Part shown: positions 54,171 to 63,201 of the stretch, piece by piece
Numbering within the stretch: the stretch's first letter is position 1
How the letters are laid out: each line of letters opens with the position of its first letter
Program-made: the position numbers and the translations under genes
The notes under the pieces: model-generated
What the model saw: the letters and a program-made list of their open reading frames with translations, nothing else
Database searches by the model: none
Told to the model about the DNA's origin: nothing
Assembly: GCA_003003925.1 (NCBI GenBank)
Contig: PVWP01000005.1
Location: 186,001-250,000 of the forward strand
From: Aphanothece cf. minutissima CCALA 015
GTDB taxonomy: Bacteria > Cyanobacteriota > Cyanobacteriia > PCC-6307 > Cyanobiaceae
DNA: 64,000 nucleotides
Direction of reading: 5' to 3'

Positions 54171-55115
54171 TCATTGCCATGGGACAAAGCGGTGGCCGAA
54201 ACGTTCGATCATCTGGCGATCGTTTTCCACGAACTCGGAAATGTCCTCAGAATGAACCTTCTGGACGTCGGCTCCCTCAGCAACGACCCTGCGCAGATCA
54301 TCTTCGGGAACCTCAAATCGAATCAACCGACAGATACGCGCCAGCGTCTCGTACGGACTGCTCAAAAAGTCTTCATAACAGATGGGATAGACCTCCAGTC
54401 CTGCCCTGACAAGCACCTGCCTGAGTTCCCGCTTTCGAGCCAGAAAGGCTTCGCAGCTGGCAACGATGGTCTCGAAACGGACGGGGTCAACATGGATCTT
54501 CCCAATCTCGCTTCTCTGAAGTTCACCTCTGGCCAGCCTGAACTGCAGGTGACCAGGCTGGCCCGTTCCATCACCGTGATACTTCGAGAGGGCCCATCGA
54601 AAGACATCCTGCCGAACAGCAAGGAAGACGACGACTTGATTCCTTTTCAGAATCTTGATCATCAATCTCTTGTAGTTCCTGAGATTGATTCTTTGTGAAA
54701 GATCCTCTAGCTGTTTACTGACTCGCGGCAGAGTACGACTCAGGACACGATGCACTATTGGAAGGCGGTCGGGATACCACGGCAATGTCAACACCCGGAA
54801 TCGCATCTTCAAGCCTGTCACGGCCCCTTGACGAACCCCCAGTAAACGGCCCATGGCCGTTCGGCCATACCGTGCCTGGATGGCCTCTGGATCAACAGGT
54901 TGGGAGCCCAGCAGGCCATGCAGGCAAAATCTCAGATCAGCATCGGACATCCGTCCACAGGAGTGGAGGTCAAAGGGTTCCACGCTCGTGAGTCCATGGC
55001 CCCGGTCCTTCCTCAGGATCGTGATCCCCGGGAGCTTGTCGAGCAGCGACATCAAGGCCGTGGTGCCCTCCTTCTCATCAAAGAAGATCATGAAATTGGC
55101 CGCTCCCGTGCGCAT
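54171..55115 (-). CDS. sulfotransferase-like protein
   Basis: A 314-residue protein with features of PAPS-dependent sulfotransferases. The N-terminal FFDEKEGTTALMSLLDKLPG resembles the PAPS 5'-phosphosulfate loop (K-x-G-T-T). Later AVRQDVFRWALSKYHGDG fits the 3'-phosphate-binding R-x(8)-S motif. The rest includes YPICYEDFLSSPYETLARI, as in Stf0-type enzymes. Substrate may be a surface glycan, consistent with the neighbouring islets. ATG 55115 is used; ATG 55091 would remove eight residues. It lies upstream of hisS's 3' end on the same strand and converges on the DUF6473 gene. Confidence 0.65.
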   Translation of the reverse strand: MRTGAANFMIFFDEKEGTTALMSLLDKLPGITILRKDRGHGLTSVEPFDLHSCGRMSDADLRFCLHGLLGSQPVDPEAIQARYGRTAMGRLLGVRQGAVTGLKMRFRVLTLPWYPDRLPIVHRVLSRTLPRVSKQLEDLSQRINLRNYKRLMIKILKRNQVVVFLAVRQDVFRWALSKYHGDGTGQPGHLQFRLARGELQRSEIGKIHVDPVRFETIVASCEAFLARKRELRQVLVRAGLEVYPICYEDFLSSPYETLARICRLIRFEVPEDDLRRVVAEGADVQKVHSEDISEFVENDRQMIERFGHRFVPWQ

Positions 55116-55185
55116 CGATCGCCATGGCTCGCTGAGCCAGCCCTACAGCGTGCCCAGCCTGTCACGACACCCGATGGCCCGCCGT

Positions 55186-56514
55186 TCAGCCCAGGCGCTT
55201 CAGCTCATGGGGCGGCAGCGCCAGGAACGCCTCCCGGCTCAGCACCCGATCCCCTGATCCAGCCTCGGCATCCAGGGGCAGCAGCCGCACCTGATCGGCC
55301 CCGGCCTCCTCGTCGCCCAGCACCAGGGCCCAGCGGGCGCCGCTCCTGCGGGCCCGCTTGAGCTGCTTGTCGAAGCCGGCGCCGCTGAGATCCAGCTGCA
55401 CCGCCAGGGGCGCCCCGGGGCGCTGGCGGCAGCGACGGGCGAGCTCCAGGGCGCAGGCCTCGCCCAGGGCCCCCCGGTTCACCAGGTAGAGGTCAGGCTG
55501 GGCGGCCGTCACCGGAGCCTGGGTGCCCGCCTCCATGGCCTGGCTGAGCAGCAGCACCAGCCGCTCCATGCCCAGGGCCCAGCCGATGGCGGGCGTGGGG
55601 GGGCCGCCCAGCTGCTCCACCAGGCCGTCGTAGCGCCCACCGCCACACACGGTCGCCTGGGCCCCCAGCTGGCTGCTGGTGATCTCGAAGGCGGTGTGGC
55701 CGTAGTAGTCGAGGCCCCGCACCAGGCGCGGGTTGAGCTCGAACGGGATGGCGAGGGCCTCCAGACCCTGGCGCACCCGCAGAAAGCGCCCATGGCTCTC
55801 GCCGCTGAGGGCATCGGCCAGGGTGGGGGCTCCGGCCAGCAGCGCCTGGGTGTCGGGGTTCTTGGAATCGAGCACCCGCAGGGGGTTGGTGGTGATCCGG
55901 TTCTGGGAATCGGGATCCAGACGCTCCCGATGGGCCTCCAGCCAGGCCACCAGTTCGGCCCGGTAGCGCTGCCGGTCCTCGGGACTGCCGAGGGAGTTGA
56001 GCTCCAGGGAGAGGCCGCCCACCCCCAGGTCCATCAGCAGATCCCAGGCGATGGCGATGGCCTCGACGTCGCTGCGGGGATCGGCGTGGCCGAGGAACTC
56101 CAGGCCGATCTGGTGGAACTGGCGCTGCCGGCCGGCCTGGGGCCGCTCGTAGCGGAACATCGGCCCGCCGTACCAGAGCCGCTGGGGTCCCTGGGCCACC
56201 AGGCCATGCTGGATCGCGGCCCGCACCACCGAGGCGGTGCCCTCGGGCCGCAGGGTGCAGCTGCGGGCGCCGCGGTCCTCGAAGCTGTACATCTCCTTGC
56301 CCACCACGTCGGTGGCCTCACCGATGCCCCGGGCGAACAGCTCCGTCACCTCGAGCAGGGGCGTGCGGATCTCCTCGACGGCGGCCCGGCGGAAGTGCTC
56401 CCTGGCGGTGGCCTCGATCCGCTGCCAGAAGGGGGTCTGACCGGGCAGCAGGTCGACCATGCCCCGCAGGCTCTGGAGCGGTTTCAAGACGGTGCGGATC
56501 GGCGAGCGCCCCAT
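55186..56514 (-). CDS. hisS: histidyl-tRNA synthetase
   Basis: A class II aminoacyl-tRNA synthetase charging tRNA-His. The 442-residue protein has motif 2 ([19 protein letters not shown]), the His-specific [15 protein letters not shown] and [15 protein letters not shown], and motif 3 in [13 protein letters not shown]-terminal anticodon-binding domain starts near [13 protein letters not shown] 56514 ([19 protein letters not shown]) opens with the conserved LRGMVDLLP. It follows the UDP-sugar genes on the same strand, with 19 bp of spacer. Confidence 0.96.
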   Translation of the reverse strand: MGRSPIRTVLKPLQSLRGMVDLLPGQTPFWQRIEATAREHFRRAAVEEIRTPLLEVTELFARGIGEATDVVGKEMYSFEDRGARSCTLRPEGTASVVRAAIQHGLVAQGPQRLWYGGPMFRYERPQAGRQRQFHQIGLEFLGHADPRSDVEAIAIAWDLLMDLGVGGLSLELNSLGSPEDRQRYRAELVAWLEAHRERLDPDSQNRITTNPLRVLDSKNPDTQALLAGAPTLADALSGESHGRFLRVRQGLEALAIPFELNPRLVRGLDYYGHTAFEITSSQLGAQATVCGGGRYDGLVEQLGGPPTPAIGWALGMERLVLLLSQAMEAGTQAPVTAAQPDLYLVNRGALGEACALELARRCRQRPGAPLAVQLDLSGAGFDKQLKRARRSGARWALVLGDEEAGADQVRLLPLDAEAGSGDRVLSREAFLALPPHELKRLG

Positions 56515-56533
56515 TGTGCCCGAAGGGCTCAGC

Positions 56534-57562
56534 TCAGACGTCGTGGAAGGCGCGGTACCAGGCCGCAAAGGAACCGATCCCGGACTCGATCGCCGTGGAG
56601 GGGCGGAACCCCACCCAGGACTCCAGGGCGGTGGTGTCGGCGGCGGTGGCCGGCACGTCCCCGGGCTGCATGGGCTGCAGATCCCGGATCGCCGGACGTC
56701 CGAGGGCCTGCTCGAGCAGTTCGATGAACCGCAGCAGGGGCACGGGCCGGGCATTGCCGATGTTGAAGACCCGGTGGGGGGCGGCGGCCGTGGCGGGATC
56801 GGGGTGCAGGGGATCGAAGGCCGGGTCCGGAGTGGCGGGCTTGTCGAGGCAGCGGATCACCCCCTCGACGATGTCGTCGATGAAGGTGAAATCCCGCTCC
56901 ATGCGGCCCTGGTTGAACACCCGGATCGGTTCCCCGGCCAGGATCGCGCGGGCGAACAGCATCGGCGCCATGTCGGGCCGCCCCCAGGGGCCATAGACGG
57001 TGAAGAAGCGCAGGCCGGTGGCCGGCAGACCGTAGAGATGGCTGTAGGTGTGGGCCATCAGCTCATTGGCCTTCTTGGTGGCCGCATACAGGCTCACCGG
57101 ATGGTTCACCGGGTCCTGCTCGCGGAAGGGCATGTGGCGGTTGCCCCCGTAGATCGAGCTGCTGGAGGCATACACCAGATGCTCGACACCCGCGTGGCGG
57201 CAGCCTTCGAGCACCGTGCCGAACCCCACCAGATTGCTCTGGATGTAGAGCGCCGGATTGTCGATCGAGTGCCGCACCCCGGCCTGGGCGGCCAGATGCA
57301 GCACCCGGGCGGGACGGTCGGCGGCGAACAGGGCCGCCACCGCTTCGGCGTCCACCAGATCGAGCTGATGGAAATCAAAGGCTCCGGCCGGAGCCAGGGC
57401 CTGCAGCCGCTCCAGCCGGGCCCGCTTCAGGGCCGGGTCGTAGTAAGCGTTGAGATTGTCGAGCCCCACCACCCGCTCGCCCCGGGCCAGCAGGCGCTCG
57501 GCCGCCGCGGCCCCGATGAAGCCGGCGACCCCGGTGACCAGGATCGGCCCCTTCGCGGTCAA
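56534..57562 (-). CDS. UDP-glucuronate 4-epimerase (CapI type)
   Basis: A 342-residue extended short-chain dehydrogenase interconverting UDP-glucuronate and UDP-galacturonate. The N-terminus [20 protein letters not shown] binds [19 protein letters not shown] with the catalytic Ser/Thr and [20 protein letters not shown] with Tyr-x3-Lys follow, and the subfamily mark [17 protein letters not shown] is clear. It overlaps the decarboxylase gene by four bases and lies with ugd in one operon that makes acidic sugar donors. Confidence 0.92.
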   Translation of the reverse strand: MTAKGPILVTGVAGFIGAAAAERLLARGERVVGLDNLNAYYDPALKRARLERLQALAPAGAFDFHQLDLVDAEAVAALFAADRPARVLHLAAQAGVRHSIDNPALYIQSNLVGFGTVLEGCRHAGVEHLVYASSSSIYGGNRHMPFREQDPVNHPVSLYAATKKANELMAHTYSHLYGLPATGLRFFTVYGPWGRPDMAPMLFARAILAGEPIRVFNQGRMERDFTFIDDIVEGVIRCLDKPATPDPAFDPLHPDPATAAAPHRVFNIGNARPVPLLRFIELLEQALGRPAIRDLQPMQPGDVPATAADTTALESWVGFRPSTAIESGIGSFAAWYRAFHDV

Positions 57563-58500
57563 CGGACTGCCTGCATCCGTTCCCGGAAGTAGGCGATGGT
57601 GGGCTCCAGCCCCTCCTCCAGGCTCACCTTCGGCTCCCAGCCGAGCAGCTCGCGGGCCCGGTCGATCACCGGCTGACGCTGCAGAGGGTCGTCCTGGGGC
57701 AGGGGCTGGGTGGTGAGCTCCAGCGAGGGCTGAATCCGGTCCCGGACCTTCTCGGCCAGCTGGCGGATGGTGAACTCGCCGGGGTTGCCGATGTTGATCG
57801 GGCCGGTGTGCTCCCCGTTCATCAGCCGGATCATGCCCTCGATCAGGTCATCCACGTAGCAGAAGGAGCGGGTCTGGCTGCCGTCGCCGTAGAGGGTGAG
57901 GGGCAGACCCTGCAACGCCTGAACGATGAAGTTGCTGACCACCCGGCCGTCGTCGGGGAGCATGCGGGGGCCGTAGGTGTTGAAGATGCGCATCACCCGG
58001 ATCTCGGTGCCGTGCATGCGCTGGTAATCGAAGCAGAGCGTCTCGGCGATCCTTTTGCCTTCGTCGTAGCAGGAGCGGATGCCGATGGTGTTGACGCAGC
58101 CCCGGTAGCTCTCGGGCTGGGGATGGACCTCCGGATCGCCGTAGACCTCACTGGTGCTGGCCAGCAGCAGCCGGGCGCCGACGCGTCGCGCCAGCCCGAG
58201 CATGTTGTAGGTGCCGAGGAAGCTGGTCTTGGCGGTCTTGATCGGGTTCGACTGGTAGTGCACCGGCGAGGCCGGGCAGGCGAGGTGCCAGATCCGGTCG
58301 ATCTCCAGGCGAATCGGCTCGGTGACGTCGTGGCGGATCAGCTCGAAGCTGGGGTGACCCAGCCAGTGGCGGATGTTGTCCTTGCGACCGGTGTAGAAGT
58401 TGTCGAGGCAGATCACCTCCTCGCCGGCCTCCATCAGCCGGTCGACGAGATGGGATCCGAGGAAGCCGGCCCCGCCCGTGATCAGATTGCGCCGCGTCAC
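57559..58500 (-). CDS. UDP-glucuronate decarboxylase (UDP-xylose synthase)
   Basis: A 313-residue NAD-dependent enzyme making UDP-xylose from UDP-glucuronate. Motifs are [40 protein letters not shown] (the UXS-type substrate loop), [12 protein letters not shown], and [20 protein letters not shown] with the catalytic Tyr-x3-Lys. [20 protein letters not shown] is also family-specific. Its start adjoins the ugd stop directly (58500/58501), and it overlaps the 4-epimerase gene by four bases. Confidence 0.95.
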   Translation of the reverse strand: MTRRNLITGGAGFLGSHLVDRLMEAGEEVICLDNFYTGRKDNIRHWLGHPSFELIRHDVTEPIRLEIDRIWHLACPASPVHYQSNPIKTAKTSFLGTYNMLGLARRVGARLLLASTSEVYGDPEVHPQPESYRGCVNTIGIRSCYDEGKRIAETLCFDYQRMHGTEIRVMRIFNTYGPRMLPDDGRVVSNFIVQALQGLPLTLYGDGSQTRSFCYVDDLIEGMIRLMNGEHTGPINIGNPGEFTIRQLAEKVRDRIQPSLELTTQPLPQDDPLQRQPVIDRARELLGWEPKVSLEEGLEPTIAYFRERMQAVR

Positions 58501-59913
58501 TCAGCCCTCACCAACCCTCCAGACGTTAAGACCCGCCGCCCGGGCGGCCGCAGCATCGGCGATGGCCCTGGCGTCGAACAGCCAGGCCGGACGGCGCATC
58601 ACCGCCGCGATCGCGCCCCAGTCGAGCCGGGCGTAGTCACGCCATTCGGTGAGGATCAGCACCGCATCGGCTCCGGCGGCCGCCTCCAGCGGCGATGGCG
58701 CCGTCTGCCAGCCGCCGTCGGCCGGTGAAGAGGGCAGGCCGAGGTCCTCGGCGATCTGGGCAGCTGACACCTTCGGATCCACGATCACCAGACGGGCCCC
58801 CTCCTCGATCAGGTCCTGGCAGATGCGGATGGCGGGGGCCTCGCGGGTGTCGTTGGTGTCCGCCTTGAAGGCGAAGCCCAGCACCGCCAGCCGCTTGCCG
58901 GTGACGGTGCCGAACAGGCGCTGGACCACCAGCCGGGCGATGCGGTCCTGCTGCCAGGTGTTGAGGGTCACCACCTGCTCCCAGTAGCCCGCCACCTCTT
59001 CGAGCCCGTAGTGACGGCAGAGGTACACCAGGTTGAGGATGTCCTTCTGGAAGCAGCTGCCGCCGAAGCCGGGTCCGGCCTGCAGGAACTTGGCGCCGAT
59101 CCTGGAATCGGTGCCGATGGCGCGGCCCACCTCGCGCACGTCGGCCCCGGTGGCCTCACACAGGGCGGCGATGCTGTTGATCGAGGAGATCCGCTGGGCG
59201 AGATAGGCGTTGGCGGTGAGCTTGGAGAGCTCACTGCTCCAGAGATTGGTGCGCAGGATCCGTTCCTGGGGCACCCAGGTGCCGTAGATCCCGGCCAGGG
59301 ATTCGATCGCCGCAGGGTCCTCGCCGCCGATCAGCACCCGATCGGGGGCCTCGAGGTCGGCGATCGCCGTGCCCTCGGCCAGGAACTCGGGATTGGAGAG
59401 CACGGCGAAGGTCTTGGCTTGCCGGCGATCGCCCTCCGGGCGGTTCTGCTGGGCGGCCCCCAGGATCGCCTTCACCGTCTCGGCGGTGCGGACGGGCAGG
59501 GTGCTCTTCTCCACCACGATCGTGTGGCCCCGGGCGGAGGCGGCCACCTGGCGGGCCGAAGCCTCGATCCAGCGCAGATCACTCGCCTGGCCGGCCCCCA
59601 CGCCCTTGGTCTTGGTGGGGGTGTTCACCGAGAGAAACACCATGTCGGCGGCGGCGATGGCCGCATCCACCTCGGTGGTGAAGTGGAGGTTGCGCCCCCT
59701 GGCCCGGCCCACCACCGCATCCAGTCCGGGTTCGTACACCGGCAGGCGGCTCAGATCCGGGTCGTTCCAGGCCGCGATCCGCTCGGCATTGAGGTCAACC
59801 ACCGTGACCTGAATCCCGGGACAACGGTCGGCGATCACGGCCATCGTCGGCCCCCCCACATAGCCCGCCCCGATGCAACAGATGGTGCGAATCGGCGGAT
59901 GGGCCGGGTCCAT
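58501..59913 (-). CDS. ugd: UDP-glucose 6-dehydrogenase
   Basis: This enzyme oxidises UDP-glucose to UDP-glucuronate, the source of the acidic sugars made by the two genes after it. The 470-residue protein has IRTICCIGAGYVGGPTMAVI at the N-terminus, the catalytic cysteine in GPGFGGSCFQKDI, and VLGFAFKADTNDTREAPAI in the C-terminal domain. It is longer than many bacterial forms (about 390-440) and more like the animal/plant type. It is the first gene of the cassette; the spacer to the divergent galE is 128 bp. Confidence 0.95.
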   Translation of the reverse strand: MDPAHPPIRTICCIGAGYVGGPTMAVIADRCPGIQVTVVDLNAERIAAWNDPDLSRLPVYEPGLDAVVGRARGRNLHFTTEVDAAIAAADMVFLSVNTPTKTKGVGAGQASDLRWIEASARQVAASARGHTIVVEKSTLPVRTAETVKAILGAAQQNRPEGDRRQAKTFAVLSNPEFLAEGTAIADLEAPDRVLIGGEDPAAIESLAGIYGTWVPQERILRTNLWSSELSKLTANAYLAQRISSINSIAALCEATGADVREVGRAIGTDSRIGAKFLQAGPGFGGSCFQKDILNLVYLCRHYGLEEVAGYWEQVVTLNTWQQDRIARLVVQRLFGTVTGKRLAVLGFAFKADTNDTREAPAIRICQDLIEEGARLVIVDPKVSAAQIAEDLGLPSSPADGGWQTAPSPLEAAAGADAVLILTEWRDYARLDWGAIAAVMRRPAWLFDARAIADAAAARAAGLNVWRVGEG

Positions 59914-60041
59914 GGGGGATGGCAGTGCTGCGGGGACATTACCGCCATTGCCTGGCTTTGGCCGTGGCCGGGCGGGGAGAGGGCGGTGCCGGAGGTTAAG
60001 GACGGGTAAGTTGTGGCCGAGAGCCTGACGGGGGCCGGTCC

Positions 60042-61193
60042 TTGACCACGGTGCTGCTGACGGGAGGAGCCGGATTCATCGGCAGTCACACCTGTCTGAC
60101 GCTGCTGGAGGCCGGTCACCGGGTGGTGGTGATCGACGACTTCAGCAACGGCCGTCCCGAAGCCCTGCGCCGCGTGAGCGAACTGGCCGGGCTGGGGGGC
60201 TGGCGGCAGCTGTCACCGGAGCGCTGGGCCGCAGGGGATGGGGGCCAGGCCCGGTTCACCCTGCTGAAGGGAGATGTGCGCTGCCCCCTCGACCTCGACC
60301 GGGCCTTCGGGGAGGTGGAGGCGATGGGCGGCGGCGGTATCGCCGCCGTGCTCCACTTCGCCGGCCTCAAGGCGGTGGGGGAATCGATGGGCCAGCCCCT
60401 GCGCTACTGGGACGTGAACGTCGTCGGGGCGGTCCGGCTGCTGGAGGCCATGGACCGCCACGGCTGTCAGACGCTCGTCTTCAGCAGCAGCGCCACCCTT
60501 TACGGCCTCACCGACCGGGTGCCGATCCCCGAGACGGCCCCGCTGCAGCCGATCAATCCCTACGGCTACACCAAGGCCGCGGTGGAGCGGATGCTGGCCG
60601 ATGTGGCCGCCAGCACCCCCGGCTGGCGCATCGCCCTGCTGCGTTACTTCAACCCGGTGGGCGCCCACCCCAGCGGGCGCATCGGCGAGGACCCCTCCGG
60701 CCCCCCCAACAATCTGTTTCCCTTCCTGTGCCAGGTGGCGGCGGGGCGCCGCCAGCGGCTGGAGGTGTTCGGTGGCGACTGGCCCACCCCCGACGGCACG
60801 GGCGTCCGCGACTACTTGCACGTCATGGATCTGGCCGAGGGCCACGGCCGGGCCCTCGAGGTGCTCCAGGCGGAGCCACCCCAGCTGCTCACCCTCAATC
60901 TCGGCAGTGGTCGCGGCCACTCCGTGCTCGATCTGGTGCGCAGCTTCGAGGCCACCAACCACCTGACCCTGCCCTACGCGGTGGTGGAACGCCGGCCGGG
61001 GGATTCCGCCATCAGCGTCGCCGATCCCCGCGAGGCGTCGCGGCGCATGGGCTGGCGGACCCGACGCTCCCTGGCGGACATCTGCCGCGATGGCTGGGCC
61101 TGGCAGCGCGCCAATCCCGAGGGCTATCGCAGCGACAGCGATCGGCAGGCCGAGCCCGGGCGGGCCCTCATCGAGGTGCAGGGGGTGTCCTGA
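60042..61193 (+). CDS. galE: UDP-glucose 4-epimerase
   Basis: This enzyme interconverts UDP-glucose and UDP-galactose. The 383-residue protein has TVLLTGGAGFIGSHTCLTLL, HFAGLKAVGESMGQPLRYWD, FSSSATLYG and NPYGYTKAAVERML with the Tyr-x3-Lys pair, and NPVGAHPSGRIGEDPSGPP near residue 205. It is about 40 residues longer than usual, with an insertion after residue 45 (RRVSELAGLGGWRQLSPERW). Start is TTG 60042; GTG 60051 is an alternative. Its 3' end overlaps the convergent membrane protein gene by 26 bp. Confidence 0.94.
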   Translation: MTTVLLTGGAGFIGSHTCLTLLEAGHRVVVIDDFSNGRPEALRRVSELAGLGGWRQLSPERWAAGDGGQARFTLLKGDVRCPLDLDRAFGEVEAMGGGGIAAVLHFAGLKAVGESMGQPLRYWDVNVVGAVRLLEAMDRHGCQTLVFSSSATLYGLTDRVPIPETAPLQPINPYGYTKAAVERMLADVAASTPGWRIALLRYFNPVGAHPSGRIGEDPSGPPNNLFPFLCQVAAGRRQRLEVFGGDWPTPDGTGVRDYLHVMDLAEGHGRALEVLQAEPPQLLTLNLGSGRGHSVLDLVRSFEATNHLTLPYAVVERRPGDSAISVADPREASRRMGWRTRRSLADICRDGWAWQRANPEGYRSDSDRQAEPGRALIEVQGVS

Positions 61194-63132
61194 GGTACAG
61201 CCGCATCCCGTGGGCGTGCCGCACCAGCGGAAACCCCACCCGAGCGAGCTGGGCCGTGGAGAGCCGGTTGATGGAGAGATCGCCGTAGCGGCTGACCAGA
61301 TCGGGCTGCCAGTGGTTGCTGGCCCGGGCGATCCGGCTCTCGTAGGGCGGGTAGGCATCGCGCAGCAGCACCACATCCACCCGCCGCCCATCGAGCCAGG
61401 CCCGCAGCGCGGCGGGGGAGGCCAGGGCGCTGCGCAGCCCCGGGTACTGGCCCGTCTCCACCGTGGGCGCCGCCAGCCTGGTGATGTCCCTGGCGGCCAG
61501 CGGAACCAGGCACTGGCGCATGCCCAGCACCGCGCCGACGAAGGGATCGCTCAGCAGGGTCCGGCCCTGGAGCCGCGGTTCCCGCTCGCACAGCTCCTGC
61601 AGCGGCTCGAGGATCGGCTCGATGGTGGCGCCATCCGCCGGCCGCACCTCCTCCAGGGGGGTGAGCAGGTGGGGCACCTTGGAGGCGAACACATTGGTCT
61701 CGCCCTGCAGCCCGAGCGGGACCGCCAGCACGGCGATCAGTCCGGCCAGCAGCACCATCAGGATCCCGCGTGCCCATGACAACCCCCAGAAGCGCTGCCG
61801 CCGCCCGACGGGGTCGAGGGCCCGGGCCATCGCCGGGATGCTGATCCAGAACAGACTCGTCCACACCAGCCGGTAGGCGCTGTCCGGCTCGATCAGCTTG
61901 AAGACCAGGTCGCTGACGAAGGGGGCCCACCACTCCAGCAGCACCAGCGGCGGCAGCAGCGCCAGGGCCAGCACCGCGCCGGGGACGGGACGCCGGCCCC
62001 TCCAGGCCACGGCACAGGCCAGGGACAGCCCCAGGGCCGCCAGAAACACCGGCTCCCAGGTGGCCACCGGCAGACTGGGCCAGAAATAGAAGAAGCGGTG
62101 GCCCAGAAGCCGGTAGTCGTGGACGAAGCGCATCGTCTCCGGCCAGGCGTAGAAGGAGGCGAGCCGCTCCGGCCAGGGAAGCCTGTTCAGGGCCAGCAGC
62201 ACCAGGCCCGCCAGCGCCAGAGAGACCCCTAGTCGCCGCCGGGAGGGCCAGACCACCAGGCTGGCGGCCGTGGCGACGATCAGCAGGTTGACCGTCAGGA
62301 AGGCGGTCACGCCATGGGCGTGATAGGCCAGGTAAGCGGCCCCCAGCAGCAGCGCCGTCGCCGCGCCCAGCGGGCGGGCGCCCGGCCAGCACGGCCGCTG
62401 CAGCAGCCGCAGCAGCGGCGTGGCGGCGGCCAGCAGCAGGGCCAGTCCGGGCAGGGTGCCATTGAGGGCGATCTGGTGGAAGAAGGAGAAGTTCTGGTGC
62501 CCCATGCCCAGCAGGAACAGCAGGGCCGTGAGCCAGGCGAGGGCCACCCGGCCGGTGAGGCGCAGGCAGAGCTGGCAGCTGGCGGTCAGCACCAGGAAGG
62601 TGTTCAGCGCCGCCACCAGGCTGGCCCGCCATGGGGCCAGGGCGTCGGGGAAGCCGAACAGATAGCTGGCCGCGGTGAAGAACCAGTTGGCCGGGGCCCG
62701 GTAGCGCACCGGGTCGAGGCGCACCGTGTCGAGCAGGTCGCTGCCGAAATAGGTCGTGTAGTAGACGAAGCCATCGGAGGGAAACTCCAGCACCACCCCG
62801 CGCAGGGCCAGGGCGATGGCACACACCAGCGCGGGGGCCAGCACCGCCAGCAACGGCCGCCCCAGGGCCGGGTCGGCCAGCCGCTGACGCCAGCGCTGCG
62901 GCCGGATCCCCACGGTTACCGCCACCACAAGCAGGTCGATCACGACCAGCAGCCCATAGGCCTGACGCAGCGTGGGCCCCGCCGGCAGCAGGGACAGCCA
63001 GCCGATGGCGGCCCAGGAGCCCACCCCCAGCAGCAACATCTGCCAGCTGGGCCGGCGCCAGCGCCATCCCCACAGCAGCGGTGCGGCGATGGCCAGCAGC
63101 AGCGGCAGAAAGGGTTGGGTCAGCGCTGCCAT
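61168..63132 (-). CDS. polytopic membrane protein, possible GT-C glycosyltransferase
   Basis: A 654-residue integral membrane protein with about eleven to twelve predicted helices in the first 450 residues and a C-terminal soluble domain of about 190 residues. An Asp-containing loop (FPSDGFVYYTTYFGSDLLDT) near residue 115 sits where GT-C enzymes have catalytic acids. This overall form recalls GT-C glycosyltransferases, but no family signature is convincing. It overlaps galE convergently by 26 bp. A role in surface-glycan assembly is inferred from context only. Confidence 0.6.
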   Translation of the reverse strand: MAALTQPFLPLLLAIAAPLLWGWRWRRPSWQMLLLGVGSWAAIGWLSLLPAGPTLRQAYGLLVVIDLLVVAVTVGIRPQRWRQRLADPALGRPLLAVLAPALVCAIALALRGVVLEFPSDGFVYYTTYFGSDLLDTVRLDPVRYRAPANWFFTAASYLFGFPDALAPWRASLVAALNTFLVLTASCQLCLRLTGRVALAWLTALLFLLGMGHQNFSFFHQIALNGTLPGLALLLAAATPLLRLLQRPCWPGARPLGAATALLLGAAYLAYHAHGVTAFLTVNLLIVATAASLVVWPSRRRLGVSLALAGLVLLALNRLPWPERLASFYAWPETMRFVHDYRLLGHRFFYFWPSLPVATWEPVFLAALGLSLACAVAWRGRRPVPGAVLALALLPPLVLLEWWAPFVSDLVFKLIEPDSAYRLVWTSLFWISIPAMARALDPVGRRQRFWGLSWARGILMVLLAGLIAVLAVPLGLQGETNVFASKVPHLLTPLEEVRPADGATIEPILEPLQELCEREPRLQGRTLLSDPFVGAVLGMRQCLVPLAARDITRLAAPTVETGQYPGLRSALASPAALRAWLDGRRVDVVLLRDAYPPYESRIARASNHWQPDLVSRYGDLSINRLSTAQLARVGFPLVRHAHGMRLYLRTPPAPR

Positions 63133-63201
63133 TCGGCGCAGGGGAAGCCGCTGCCCCGTGACCCTAGGGGACCTGCCGGGATGGCCCGTTGCGGCGACGG
63201 C

